64,000 nt of DNA from contig NW_003101681.1 of NCBI RefSeq assembly GCF_000003855.2, forward strand, positions 1,408,370 through 1,472,369, in the 5' to 3' direction. Position numbers and translations under genes: made by a program. Shown in pieces: positions 38,331 through 50,581 of the stretch. Position 1 is the first letter of the stretch. Every line of letters starts with the position of its first letter. The DNA comes from Blastomyces gilchristii SLH14081. Its lineage: Eukaryota > Ascomycota > Eurotiomycetes > Onygenales > Ajellomycetaceae. The notes beneath the pieces were generated by a model, which did not search any database, was not told the DNA's origin, and saw nothing but the letters and a program-made list of their open reading frames with translations.

Positions 38331-39493
38331 CTTTTCTTTTCTCCTTCGATATCTGGATTTCTCTATTGCTTTTTCGTTTCTGTTCCTTTTCCTTATGACG
38401 TCTTTGGTTTTGGATGGATAGCTTCCACTGTTTCCTTCGTTCCCCCATATGCACCTCTGTTTCATACATCACGCGCGCTCTGCCGCTCTGCCGCTCTGTT
38501 CTTCATTTATCATCTGGCATTTTCAAGTTTTGTCATTTCATGCCTCTTCTACATTTCCTGATGCCCGGGCTTTTTTCCTTTTTTTCCTTTTTTCCTTTTT
38601 CTTTTTTCCCCCATCAACACCTGTATCATCCTTGCCTCAGTCATTCCCGCATTTCCTCACCCTGTACATTGTGAACTACTCCCGTTCATTCATCGCACTT
38701 TTCCCCCGCTGTACATCTACATCAACCATTCGTTCGATGCCTCCCTTTTTTATTTTTTTTATTTTTTTTGTGCGTTTTCCCCATATTGATATTGACGCCA
38801 AAGTAACCACGGCATCCATTATCAATTTGTATTCGTCCCAGCATATTATATGTTATCCTCATCGATTCTTGGCCTTTCATCAGTCCCCCTACTACCTCTC
38901 TATCTATCTGTCTAGGACCTTCTGAGCCGGTTGACCAAGAATTCTGTATATTATAGTACAACAGGAGAAGAAGAAGAAGAAGAAGAAATGTATAAATTAC
39001 TGCAATGTTCAATTACTGTGCCTGAAATTGTTTATGTAGAATTCTTGCGCTCCATGGGATTCAGTCCTGAGATAGCATCGGTCTTAGTCGTTATTCAAAT
39101 ATGTAACGCATATGTAGCAGAGGACATAGTAGGTTGCTGCTGAATCAATAGCACCACTCATAAGTAAAAGACATGATATCCGTAGGATGACACGATCTAT
39201 TGACTTAGAAAGAAAGGAAGAAAATAATAGTTAAATAATGGAAAAGAAGGAAACATAGTTTGTCTTCTCCCGCCTCCACCCCACCCAAATATACGGACTA
39301 CGGAGTATCTGCTTGAAAGTTCATTAGTACTTAAATACTTGCATGCTATTATCTACTGTCTAGCAACGGTAGAGGGAGTAACCAGGGAGGTAGGAAGAGC
39401 TAGCTCCACTGTCATTTATTCATTATGTATCTATGGCTAAAATCTCCACTCCACTTCCTTAACCCACGCTTCACCCAAACCCCCCTCCCCAAA
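38331..39493. other. 3' region between convergent genes
   Basis: The CxxC gene ends at 38330 on plus and clp1 ends at 39494 on minus, so this holds both 3' untranslated regions. T-rich runs occur at 38570-38610 and 38745-38770, and a (GAA)n stretch at about 38967-38988. No gene seen. Confidence 0.6.
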
Positions 39494-41457
39494 TCACCCA
39501 ACCAACCCCACCAACTCCCCCGGCCACCTCTTCCCCCATATCATAGCTCGACTAGGCACCCTCCCCCCAACGGGCGCCAGCACTCTAATCTTCGCCTTCT
39601 TCTCATCTACGCCGGCCACATAAACAAAGCCCATGACGCTCGCGTCGCGGATCTCATGGAGCGGGGCGTTGGGGGCTGCGTGTGTTACTGCTAGCAAGGT
39701 GTTTTCTAGCGCTAGTGGGACGGGGGAGGTTGTGGAGGGGGGCAGCTTTTTTAGAGGGATGGAGGACGGGTGAGTGAATGGTGATGTCGCTGTCGTTGAT
39801 GTGGTGGTGGTGGTGGCGGTGGTGGGGGAGGAGAGGAAGGGGGAGGTGGTTGTTGTGTGGTCTGTGATTTCCTGGTACTGGTGTTGTTGTTGTTGCTGCT
39901 GTTGCTGTTGCTGTGTTTGTAGATTCTCATCGTCGTCGCGGTCGTTGATGCCGCCGGGTAGGAAGGAGTCATTCATACCGAAGGTGGAAGGGTCGTAGTC
40001 GTCATCGTCCTCGAGCGTGGCGGTGATGGTGTATATGGAGAGAGCGTCGAAGTCGAGCTGTTGCGCGTGCGGGGAGAGGGTGATTGTTGTTCCTGAGGAG
40101 GTCGCAGAGAGGGAGAGGGCGGAAGAGGCGGTGGAAGGGATGGGGTTGCCGAAGAAGTAAGAGCGGATTTGCGAGTCGCGGACGCACTTCATGAAGGAGG
40201 CATCGCGGTCAACGCTGCCGCCGGATTTTGTCACTTTGACGACGGATATACGATCGAGGGTGGACGGGGTGGCTGTTCCCGCAGCGGCGGAGGTGGTGGA
40301 TGTGGATGTTGAGATGGGTTTGTTGTCGTAATGTTTTACCATGGAGCTGTAGAGGCGTTCAGAGCCTAGTACGAGGATTGTTGTGACTATTTGCAATCTG
40401 TTAGTATATATATATATATATATATATATTCCCCACACGTTGAAAAATAGGCCGGGACTTCTCGTACTCGAAAACTCAGTAACGATATGGTGAATAACAT
40501 CCTCCCCCTTCCCCCCCTGGCTAAGAACCCCAGGCGTATCAATAACAATCCCCGCCTCCCCCGCATCCCTATCCTCCGCCAACCGCCCGGCAACCGCCAA
40601 CGCCAACCTCGACACAATGGGCTTATACACCTGCCCCTCCGCATCCAACGGACTCGGCAACCCATAAAAATACACCAGCGGCAGTTTCACCGGTATAGGA
40701 CTGGGGCCAGACATGGGGCTACTCCCCCACCCTTCCTCCACATCCACCATAGATCGAAACGCCGTCGCCGTCAAGCTACCGGGGACACTCAGCATGCCCT
40801 CCGACGGGTCCAGGTTGACCACAACAGGCTGCCGCTCCCGCTTCGTCGCGTAGCCCGTCAGTATCTTCGTGAGCTCGTCTTGCCCGCATCCTCCGGTCCC
40901 AGGATGAGTAGCGGCGGCCTTCGCGGCCGCTAGCCTTCGCCTCGGGCGCGCATCGTCTCCAGCGCGCCGTGGATGTTGACATACTCGGCCATGGGCGTCT
41001 CCTCCGCCACGTATTCGACCTGGCAGCCCCCGCTACCGGTGCCGGGCGGCGGGGGTGCGCTGCCCAACCCGCCAATGGCGATGGGGTCGCCCGCGCTCAC
41101 TTCCAGCGTGCAGCCGTGCCATGTGTAGATTGCGGCTTTTGTTCCGGAGAAGGTATATGTTTGGGAGGCTGCCAGTTCGGTGCCGAAGAGTTCTGCGGTG
41201 CCTGCTAGGAGCTAAATGTGGTTTTTTTTTTTTGGGGGGGGGGCGTTCTTGTCAGGGTTTTTGAAGATATGAAAATAAAATAATTAGGATGCTCTGTGGA
41301 ATTAAGTTACGTACTTTTACCCTCACTGTTCGCCCAAATGCGAACTTTAAATCTCCACTCCGATCCCCCTCGGTAGACTATGCTGGACTGGGGGAGCAGG
41401 GGGCGCTGCGACCTCCGGGGGGGAGTTTGCGTGAGCTCCAGGCCGGGGGAGGGACAT
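39494..41457 (-). CDS. clp1: mRNA cleavage and polyadenylation factor Clp1 (polynucleotide-kinase family), apparent indels in 5' half
   Basis: Clp1 belongs to cleavage factor IA and acts in the nucleus in mRNA 3'-end formation. Seen here: the N-terminal beta domain ([35 protein letters not shown]), the P-loop [16 protein letters not shown], a central region with [11 protein letters not shown], and a C-terminal domain ending at 39494. Introns: 41314-41212 (GTACGT..TTTAG) and 40467-40387 (GTACGA..AATAG, with a TA repeat inside). A CAG/CAA tract encodes polyGln near 39880-39910. In the first two exons the frame is broken about five times by single bases. Exon lengths 143 + 744 + 893 give 1780, one more than 593 codons; three apparent insertions and two deletions account for exactly that. 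Sequence errors or a pseudogene are both possible; the family is essential in yeast. Confidence 0.93.
39879..39911 (-). repeat. CAG/CAA repeat encoding polyglutamine in Clp1
   Basis: A mixed CAA/CAG run of about eleven codons on the minus strand, in the variable loop between the Clp1 kinase-like core and the C-terminal domain. It keeps frame. Confidence 0.8.
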
Positions 41458-42690
41458 TTGTTAATACGGGATGGGCTATGCGGGTAGAGACAAAAATAGG
41501 TGGGGCTACCTTTTAAGGGGATTGATTGCTTCGTGGAAAGGGAAAAAAAAAAAAACCCCCAAAGCTCTCGAAACTACATATTTATCTGAGATATCTGCCG
41601 GTGTTTGTCATGTTTGCCCTGTTTGGTTCGTCCAACAGCTGGATAACCTATCTTATCAATCTAATCTGGTCCGCGCGCTCTGCATACATACCAAAGTACA
41701 CCTGTTACAACCTCTAACCAGCCCAATACTTACGAAAAAGCGAAACGCAGGAGCAAAAGTGAGCAACTGAGAATTGCTGACAGCAGCACACACCTATGAG
41801 CTAACCAACAATTTACAAGAAGACCGTAACCCCTTTCCCGCCCATATACTCCGTACGATCCAACCAGCCAAAGATGAACCCGGCAAAAGTCTAAGAAGCT
41901 TATAGATTTACTTCCGTACACACAGCACAATAATATTCAAAGCTTAGATCCTGCGCATATGGGGGGATGGGATAGCCATGCCATTGCCATTGCCATTGCC
42001 ATGCCTAATCATGCGCATTCAATCAATCCAATCAATTCTCAGTTCTGGACAGATAAAAATGAAGGCGAGCAAAGGCCCCCGTCCACCATCCATGATGTAA
42101 ACGAGAGAAAAGAGAGAGAAGGGTTATTCTCAAAGAAGTTCAGTATCCCAATTTTTTCCACTCAGGACGCAAAAAGCCTGGTAGTCGAAGTGATTGTGCA
42201 GGACGCAAAATCGGGTCCAAAGTATGATACGGGGTAAAAACAGGGGGGGGGGAAAGCCACGAGGTTCCAAACAGACTCACAAAAACCAATTTTTTACACC
42301 ATCTTTTTTTTATAGAAAGGAAAGGAGTGGGTTGTATATATCTGGGGAAAATTATCAACTGGAATTTTGGCATGAGCAGAATGGGACAAAAGTTGAACTT
42401 GAAGTTGGGATGTAATAATGACGTGGTAATGAATGTGTGGCAGTTTTTAGTGTTCAGTGATGGGAAGACAACAAAAATTTGATAGCGCCTAGAGAAAGCC
42501 AAACAAAGCCAGATTGGACGGGATGATGCCGCAAAAGTAGAAGAAGAGAAATATATGTTGTAAAATAAAATAGTACCTAAAAAGAGAAGAATCGAAAGAT
42601 ATAAAAAGAAGAATAAACCTGAATTTGAAAAGGATAAAAGGATTTCAATAATAGACCTTATCCTTTAAAAAAACAAACGAAATGATTGGG

Positions 42691-42733
<43 letters not shown>

Positions 42734-43251
42734 AGCAAAAATAATTTCTTGGGTTAATTGGTAAACAGTAGCCAAATTTAATAATTTTATAATAGGAACG
42801 GGGCGGAATGGTGTAACAGAGAAATTTGGGGAGGTGTGGATGAAGGAGATGGTAAGCGCAACGGGGAGGGGGTGGGAGCGGTGGTGTGGAAGCGGGTGTG
42901 GGTGTGGTTGTGGGGATTGATAATACCAAGAGATAAGAAAAGGAGCAAAGGCTACGCTATTTTCTCAGTAATATAACAAGGGGATTGGGAATGGGAATGG
43001 GGATATTAGGTTTCAAAAAAAGACGAAAGAATGAAATGTGGCCTGCCGCCTTGGTAGGAGAGCCGGCTGTGGCGTGCTGTGGCGGGTGGGGGAGAGCGAA
43101 CGGTCGGATGTATATATGTATGCAGTGTGAACGTAAGAAGTGGTATATCTTACCCACTTCTCTTTTCCTTCTCCTTGCTTCAACAGGGAAGGAAACCAAA
43201 ACAAGTAACGTAAAAAGAAAACATAACAAAGGAAAAGTTATTTACAATATA
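41458..43251. other. Intergenic region upstream of clp1 and downstream of the Bqt4-like gene
   Basis: Contains the clp1 promoter and the 3' untranslated region of the next minus-strand gene. A short GCCATT repeat lies at about 41978-42001 and a G-rich run near 42240-42251. No convincing coding sequence. Confidence 0.6.
42694..42731. repeat. Homopolymer of 38 A
   Basis: An uninterrupted run of A on the plus strand. Read on the minus strand it is poly(T) about 520 bp downstream of the Bqt4-like stop codon. It could be the tail of a retroposed sequence or simple slippage; no flanking duplication was identified. Its true length is uncertain in most sequencing methods. Confidence 0.85.
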
Positions 43252-45235
43252 TTAGAAGAAGTATGGTATTGCCGCACTGTCAAGAAAACATCACACTCTG
43301 GGTTAGAAAAGAAGTGTTCATTGTTTTTGGCTTTATTGGTAGCGTGTTAGAGTGAAGAGAGTGTAAAAGGTGGGAGAACTTACGCGAGTGCCAATGTAGC
43401 TGTAACCCCAACAAGTGCGCGATTCCGCACTCTCTCCCGCCGTAGTTTATCTTCTAGTAGTCTGGCCCGCTTAGCTGGCTGAGCAGGTGTAGCATCCTGT
43501 TCCGAAGCCGCAGCAGCATCACTCGAGTCTTCTGCACCCTCCTCTTCTGCAGAGGAAGCTTCTTCCTCGGCCTTCCGCTTCCGAATAGCCATACCCCGTT
43601 TCTTCGAAGGTGACGACGGTGACGATGAGGGCTCAGCTTTTTGCTCCTCCTCTTCCTCCCCATTCTTATTGTTCTCAAGGTTCGCAGCGTCAGCCACCAT
43701 CTTCTTCGCCTCAGCGAGCATCCGTTCCGAATCTTCCGCCGGATTTACCTCTGGGAGGATACGGGGCGCAAAATCCACACGTCGAGTTTCCACGCGGTCT
43801 TCTTTACCTCCGACTGCATATTCAACTGTAGCTTCCATCGCTTTGACGGATTTGTTAACAATATGATGGGCGCGATCTTTGGATTTCTTGACTGGTATCT
43901 CGTATTTTGACTCTTGGTCTTCTTCCTCCTCCCCGTGGACTCTGGAAGTGGGTTCTTCAGCGCCGTTTGTCTGCTGTAATTTATCCTCGGAGGCTGACGA
44001 TGTCGTTGACACCGTCGACGCGGCGGCATCCAAGGTGCTTTGGAGGGAGGCATTGGCAGCGGTTGAGCTTGCGGCGCTGGCAGCCTCCTTTTGCGCACGG
44101 GTTTGTCGAAGTTTGCGACCAGCAGTACTCTTCTTTGGCGAAGCCATTTTCGAGGGAGACACGGATCTGCGGGTTCTGCGGGCGATGGGCTGGGGTGGCG
44201 CAAATGCAGAGGAATCAATTGGTGGCAGCTCGAATTTTGGTGGAGGGGAGATGTGTTTCTCCGGGCTCGTTCCGTTCTGTACGATTTCCGTTGGATCCAG
44301 AAGAGCTCGAACCCAGTCAAACATGCCGTAGTCCTTTGCGATTTCGAGTGCTAGATTGCAGGGATATGGTCAGCTGACACTAGAACCTTGGAAAACTTGT
44401 TGAACGGAGGGGGTTGGAATGTCTCCATGGTGCATACCTAGATCAGGAGAGATCCACACATTCCCAGCGACCTCATCTTCACTGGTCTCTGTTCTACTCT
44501 TCAAGTACTCCCGTTCAGTTTTCTCATCAGAGTGCTTCGCCCAGGGGAATGCAATTTTGAACATGCCCGTGGCGCTAACATAACCATCCTTGCTTCGTCG
44601 CTATCACCAAAAAGAAGAAAAATCGCCAAAGAGTTAGTGGTCTGCTTTTCCATTATTTGCGAATTGCGCGCGCGCATGCAAGAGAAAATCCGGGGGGATC
44701 GACATGAATAAATAAGAGGATTAAGAAAGCAAGAATGGCCAGGCTCACCATCAGAAAATAAGCCTCTGGATTTTGCTGTGGCGCTTGGGAAGAGAAGATT
44801 TCCGAGCCCTTTAGATCCTTGGGCAACGGCGCTCTCAAGTGTGCATACTCGAACATTCCCAGGTTCTCGGGCTTGGTCGCGCTAGATGTACCTATCTGGC
44901 CGGGTTTGACTGATAGATTTGTCTTACCCAGTCGACGGCGCGATAGAAGATCTTCATCTAATATCGCGAAAACAAAGCAAGAGAGCGCAAAAGGCACATT
45001 AGCGAAGAGCGTTGGAGTGGTAGGGATCAGGGGCTGGGTGGGGGAAGCGGATGGGATAATTAAGGTCGCGTTTGCGCCAATGGAACAAGGAAGTAGGTTT
45101 CGACAAGACAAGGTGCAAATTGAATGAGGATTTGGGAGGGCATTGGGCATGGTTACAGATAAATGTCGAGGACTTACATGGTGGTGAAACTTCTGGCAGG
45201 ATGAGAGGGTTGATTCTCTTTGGAAGGGAGCGCAT
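43252..45235 (-). CDS. Bqt4-like APSES/KilA-N domain protein with C-terminal membrane anchor
   Basis: Five exons: 45235-45178, 44957-44749, 44600-44438, 44350-43384 and 43276-43252, giving 473 residues. The N-terminal half has an APSES/KilA-N-type DNA-binding fold ([61 protein letters not shown]). The middle is acidic and low-complexity. The end (ALVGVTATLALAAAIPYFF) is a single hydrophobic segment after Arg-rich LRRERVRNR, which fits a tail-anchored protein. This matches fission yeast Bqt4, an inner nuclear membrane protein tethering telomeres. The last exon of only eight codons completes the membrane segment; missing it would remove the anchor. Orthology is from remembered family similarity. 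Confidence 0.87.
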
Positions 45236-47567
45236 GGTGACTGGCGGCCGGGCAGTGTGGAGGAGAGAAGAAGATTATAGATTAATAGAATGTTGCTTTT
45301 AAGTCAAGAGGCGCGAGAAGAGATGGGATGCAAGACAAGGGGCGATGGTTGTTGAGATAGAGACGAGAGAGGAGTTGGCGTGGCGGTGTTGGCGGAGTTG
45401 GGTCGGTGATGCGCCAGGCCGAGAGACGACGGGTGCCACGTTGCAGCGCGTTCTGTCTCTCTGTCTGTCTGTCTCTCGCTTTCCTCGATTAATCAGGTCA
45501 AGATCAGACCAACACAACCCAACGAGGCGACGGGGGGGGGTTGGGCGCGGTTGTCTGGCTGCTGGCGACGATAATCACAACGCAATTGACAGCGGGAATA
45601 CGGAGTACGCGGGATTGAATGGAATAACGGCCTTGGTCAGGAACCCAAGAAAAAAAAAAAAAAGAAAAAAAAGAAAACGAACAAGAAAAAGGGATGGCTG
45701 GGGGGGTTTAGACTAAGAAGAGGTTGCAGCACCGGGAGCAGTTGGGGAGAGGACCCCGTGACCTGACCTGGAGCTTGCTTATGTAACTTAACTAGCTTGC
45801 GCCTCCAAACCTGGAGAGACATCCGTGGATGAGGTCATCGATCGTTGTCTGTTGTACAGACCATGCTATATTCTCTCCCGCTGATGAGTGCGGTGGTGCT
45901 TTAATTTTTCTAGTGATTCTAAATATCCCATGGAATTCTTCAGTTCCTTTGGAGCAATATAATAATAAATTGGTCGGGATTGTAGGCAGTCCACCCACCC
46001 CATGAAATCATAGAGCTCTATCCTCGTTGTTTATCATTTCCTCTCAACAAGATAATTAACTTATATTTTAGGTAACTCTAAAAAGCCAAATCCGTTCCTG
46101 TCCCCTTGAACTCCTCCTCCACTTAAGCAGGCTAACCCTAACCCAGGACGCTGGCTTCGGCCCAGCCCGTCCAGTCCTGGGCGAAAATACAGCTTGCAAC
46201 GCCAGGGGGGGGGAAATATACCGATTCGGAACAACACTCATTTTATAGAATGAGAAAGGTAAGGACCAAAGCATTTGTACTGGTTTCGGAAGATGTTACT
46301 GCCCTAAATAAACAGCACAACCTTCACAAGCTTCGGAATATCAGTATCCTTCAGGTAACCGACCCTTCATCGCAAATATAGAAAGAATACTTTATTTCCA
46401 GAACCCTAAAACGCATTGAGAATCAACATTAAATCTAGCTGCCTCGTTGTCAAGGAGAGAAGCCAGGCGGGGAAAACAGCCAGATCCTCTTATACTCATA
46501 CAATATCTCCCCTCCCTCCCCTCCCCCCCTCCCCCCCAGCAGCAGTGCAGAAAAAGAGCCAAGTCGATTTCCCCGGACCCGTTATCTAGCAATCAAAAAT
46601 TCCAAACGGGCCCGGTTGATCGCTTCTCCCTCTTTGCTCCACGTCACCATTTGATGTGCATGAATGCATCCATGCATGCGGGCGGGCAGGCGGCTATCCC
46701 TGACGCTATGATCTCAGCTCCATATTACTCTGTACTTACGATTATGGAACATCACGGCGGGGGCGGGGGGAAGGGAGGGCTGGCGGGGACGAGGGACTCG
46801 GAGGGAGCACGGAGATCATGTGTGCAGAATGATTTGCGGGGTTTTTTTTTTTTTTTTCCTTGTCAAGTCAGAACTCCGTGGCAGTGGTATGTATGTACAT
46901 GTACATGTAATTTGGAACATGTTATGAATCCGATGAACGAACTATTTAGCTATTTGGCTATTTGGCTGGGTGGCAGGATGGCAGACAGGCCATAAGAGGC
47001 TGGTCTGGACCATGCAGCATCTGTTTCAGAAATGGATGTCTATCAAGTAGTTACACCAAAAATAATGTTATTTCTGGGGTGAGGAACCCCGCCCGATTGA
47101 GCAGCATAAAAATACTTCATCTACTATGAGGGGATGTGAGCGGACCAGAATCTTCAATGAGAGCTACTTACTTACTATCTCTGGGTGACAGCTGAAAAGG
47201 AAATACGTATGGCTCCACCGCCTTTCATCAGTTCAGTTCGCTCCCAGCGTAACTAGTTAGTTAACTTACCCCCACCAAAACAAACGTCCAACTGTTAGCC
47301 TCATCCATCCGCCGCCAGCTCTGTCTCGTCTCTCTCCTCTCTCTTCTTCTCTTCTCTTTCTCCATTTCCTCTTCCTCTTCTCTCTTCCTCTCTTTCTTTC
47401 CCTGTCTCTTCTCTTCTCCAGTTCTCCTCATACTTCTGGCTCAAGATACCAATATCCCAAAGTTCCTCCACACCAGAGACGCAATCCATACGCACAGACA
47501 CTCATCAACCCCGCTCACCAAAACTCCCCCCCGCACCTCGAAAATAAACACAAGCAGTCGAACGAAA
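45236..47567. promoter_or_regulatory. Divergent promoter region of the Bqt4-like gene and rdi1
   Basis: 2.3 kb between two start codons facing away from each other. It holds an A-rich tract (about 45651-45685), a T run (46841-46858) and G-rich runs. The open stretch 46447-46995 is low-complexity and not convincing. A separate small gene or noncoding RNA is possible. Confidence 0.6.
47320..47421 (+). promoter_or_regulatory. Pyrimidine-rich tract in the rdi1 promoter or leader
   Basis: About 100 bp of almost pure C and T, ending about 150 bp before the rdi1 ATG. Such CT-rich tracts commonly lie at the transcription start of highly expressed fungal genes. No TATA box was identified with certainty. 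Confidence 0.6.
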
Positions 47568-48899
47568 ATGTCCAACGAACACGATGATGATTTGGCAGCA
47601 AGCAAAACTGCCGGCTTCAAGGTTGGTGAGAAGAAGACTCTCGAGGAGTACCAGCAGCTAGGTATGTAATGTATCTGATATGCTTGTTCATTAATTTATA
47701 TACACCTCGGTCCATTTGTTTTGCAAGCATTTGCTATCATTATCATGCAAAAGTTTGTGGATATGTTGTTTTGTTTTGGATGGAGGTAGAGGAAAAGTAA
47801 TTGATATAAACGGGGCATGTTTTGTTATGCACCTGCTGTCTTTTCAACTTGCTCTCGTCCTTCTTGCAGCGAAAATGATGTTCAGCCTTTTTTTCCTTCT
47901 ATCCCACCGCGCTTTCTGAGATTTATTTATATGCAAAGCATACTATATTACATGTCCCAGCTTGAACATGGCAGAGTTGGGAAACATAAATACATTTCCC
48001 CCCAGCCGCAGCCCACAGAATAAGACGGAAAAAGAAAAAAAAGCAAAAGCAAAAGGGATTCCAATATCGCTAACATCACACCTCCCACTCCCTTGCTTGG
48101 ATGAATCCACAAAACAGACGCAAACGACGAATCCCTCAACCGCTGGAAAGCGTCTCTAGGCCTGGGTACAGGTACCTCGATATCCGACCCCAACGACCCC
48201 CGCAAATGCATCATCAAATCCCTCGCGCTCGAAGTCGAGGGCCGCGACGACATCACCATCGATCTCTCCGCCGAGGGCTCCGTTGATAAGCTCAAGGACA
48301 AACCCTTCACCATAAAAGAAGGTTGCCGCTTCCGGATGAAAGCCACGTTCGTCGTGCAGCATGAGGTGCTTAGCGGGTTGAAGTATATTCAGGTTGTGAA
48401 GCGGAGGGGGGTACGGATTAGTAAGGATGAGGAGATGCTGGTGAGTTTTTCTTCTTCCTTATATATATATCTCTCTATCCCCCTTGTTCCTTTATCGGAT
48501 ACCGTTGATGCCGGAATGGCTGCTGATATATCTCTTCTTCTTTCCTTGTGTCTGGTGTACCAGGGGAGCTACCCACCAAACACCACCGATAAACCGCTGT
48601 ATGAAAAGAAATGTAAGTTTCTTCTTTATGATTCGTGGCCCCTAAGCCAGTTCCTTTATTTTCCCAGAACTGGCCTTGTGAGTCAAGTTGTGCACCATAC
48701 CCCACCCCCTCTCGAGTAAACGAACCGTCTGTCTGTCTGACACCCCTTGTTTCGTTCGTTTTTCGCAGTCCATCCCGAAGAGGCTCCGAGCAACTTTGTT
48801 GCTCGAGGACATTATACCGCACTCTCGAGATTCGTAGACGACGATGACACCACCCATCTCAAGTTCGAGTGGTCTTTCAACATCGCCAAGGATTGGTAG
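47568..48899 (+). CDS. rdi1: Rho GDP-dissociation inhibitor (Rho-GDI)
   Basis: Cytosolic regulator that binds prenylated Rho and Cdc42 GTPases, holds them GDP-bound and extracts them from membranes. Exons 47568-47661, 48118-48440, 48564-48612 and 48769-48899 give 198 residues, the usual family size. Seen: N-terminal GTPase-contact arm (KTLEEYQQLDANDESLNRWKAS) and the immunoglobulin-like lipid-binding domain (IIKSLALEVEGRDDI, FTIKEGCRFRMKATF, LSGLKYIQVVKRRG, EMLGSYPPN) ending FEWSFNIAKDW, the typical Rho-GDI end. Intron 1 is long for this region (456 bp). Splice phases all agree. It ends tail to tail with ppg1, 499 bp apart. Confidence 0.97.
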
Positions 48900-49398
48900 A
48901 TAGATTGACAAGAATCCCCCCGAACAAAACAAAATTCGAATCTGCATTTTTTTTCTCCGTTCCCAATTTGCTCTTCCTTGTGTTGTTCCTTTTTCCTTCT
49001 TCTCTTTTTGCTCTAATGCTCAGAACGAATTTCCTTTTTATACTATTTTGGTTTTGGTTTTTTTCTTTTTTTGTTCCCCGTTTCTGCTCTGGTGGTTCCC
49101 AGGGCAGGACGTAAGTTAATATAAACATAAATCCGTGCCCGTTCTGCATGAATGCCATATTAGAGGTGGTGATAACTTTCTCCTCTCTTGCTTTCCTGCC
49201 TGTGACTCCCTCTTTTCGCAGCCCATCCATCTCTTTCTATATCAGTTACAAAACCAAAACGCCCAACTTATGCTTAAAAAATAGCTCGGAAGATTTATTT
49301 TATAAGAGAAGTGGAGGGATAAGAAGAACGAAAGGGGAAAAAAAAAATCAATGAAATAAAACATGACGAAAAAAAAAGGAAAATACACCCAAAGGGTA
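48900..49398. other. Shared 3' region of rdi1 and ppg1
   Basis: Convergent genes meet here. T-rich on plus (48945-49075) and A-rich near 49335-49382. Contains no gene; presumably both polyadenylation sites. Confidence 0.65.
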
Positions 49399-50581
49399 TC
49401 ATAGAAAATATTCAATTACAGGATTATGTCCATCCTTACCCTGCTGCTGCGCCTGCTGCTCCCCACGTACATCGTTATTCTCAGGTGCTGCATCGAAGAT
49501 ATTAAAATACCGCTCCCCAGTATCGCTGACCTCAAGCACACTCGCCAGGTTCCCACATCGGTAGCAATAATTCGGCGCACTCCACACAGTGCTTAACCGA
49601 TCATCGTAGAGAACCTGATACCCTTCCTGACACAGCTGATGTGCACGGAGGATGTGATTCATATTATTCACCTCGAGGAACTTCTTCACCACCTGCGCGC
49701 CAAAGGTATATCCCGCACCCCGAGGCGAGAGGGAAAACTCATCCCGCTCCGTATCGGGATCGGACCAGACCAGATCCGCCATGGGGCCCTCGTGCGGAAT
49801 CTCGCGGAACCGGTCGATGATTTTGATCTGGTCGATCGAGTGGATGGACGGGGACAGGCCGCCGTGCACGCAGAAGATCTGATCGTTGATGACGACGCTG
49901 AGGGTGAGGAAGTCGAACATGTCTGTGAAGTAGTGCCAGACGTTTGCGTTGCCGTATTTGCGGGCGCATTCGGTGTAGAAGCCGTAGGACTGGGTGACGC
50001 CGCGGGACTCGTGGTTGCCGCGGATTAGGTGGACACGGGCTGGGTAGCGGAGTTTGAGGCAGACGAGGAGGGAGATTGTTTCGACGCTGAAGAGGCCGCG
50101 GTCGACGTAGTCGCCTGCAACGGCGATGACAAGGCGTTAGAACTTCATAGGGATAGAAGAAATAGATTATCCACGCAGCGAGCTCAGGAGCAGAAGAAGA
50201 GGTCCCATACCGAGAAATAGGTAATTTGTATTCGGACAGAAGCCGCCGATTTTGAAGATCTCAATCATATCGTAGAATTGGCCGTGGATGTCTCCGACGA
50301 CGGTAACGGGGGCTGCGATGTGAACGACATTGCTCTCCTTCATGAGCAGTTCTTTCGCCTTGGCGCATATTGCCTCGATGACGGAATCTGCTAATAATTC
50401 CTTCCGGTATAGTCGTTCAATGCACTCATCCAGATCGATGCTGGCTAAATTGTTTAGACGAAAGAGGATTCATTCATTAGTTTCCGTCATTATTCTTTTT
50501 TCGCTTTGTTCTCAAAACATGCGCGAATTTCTTAGACTTCTAACCACTTGAGATTTGGAACCTACATGGTAGACCTGGCAT
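49399..50581 (-). CDS. ppg1: PP2A-like serine/threonine phosphatase catalytic subunit Ppg1
   Basis: Metal-dependent protein phosphatase of the PPP family. Exons 50581-50566, 50444-50211 and 50114-49399 give 321 residues. The three signatures are present: GDIHGQ, GDYVDRG (split by intron 2, GTATGG..TTGCAG) and RGNHES, then [17 protein letters not shown] and the C-terminal YFL. The segment [20 protein letters not shown] and the long block [17 protein letters not shown] point to Ppg1 and not to PP2A, PP4 or PP6. The first exon is only 16 bp (MPGLP plus one base). Budding yeast Ppg1 acts with STRIPAK-like (Far) complex partners; transfer of that role is inference. It shares a divergent promoter with the zinc-knuckle gene. 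Confidence 0.94.

Noticed and set aside
39494..40933. Long plus-strand ORF 40487-40933 and other ORFs overlapping clp1
   Set aside because: They are the complement of clp1; the minus strand shows clear Clp1 motifs.
43610..44377. Plus-strand ORFs of up to 156 codons opposite the Bqt4-like gene
   Set aside because: Shadows of the low-complexity, GC-rich minus-strand exon; no domain of their own.
46132..46146. Telomere-like CTAACCCTAACCC stretch
   Set aside because: Only two units long and in unique gene-rich sequence; too short for an interstitial telomere and likely chance.
46447..46995. 182-codon ORF in the Bqt4-like/rdi1 promoter region
   Set aside because: Composed of simple-sequence runs (poly-Pro, poly-Gly, poly-Phe from a T run); no recognisable domain.
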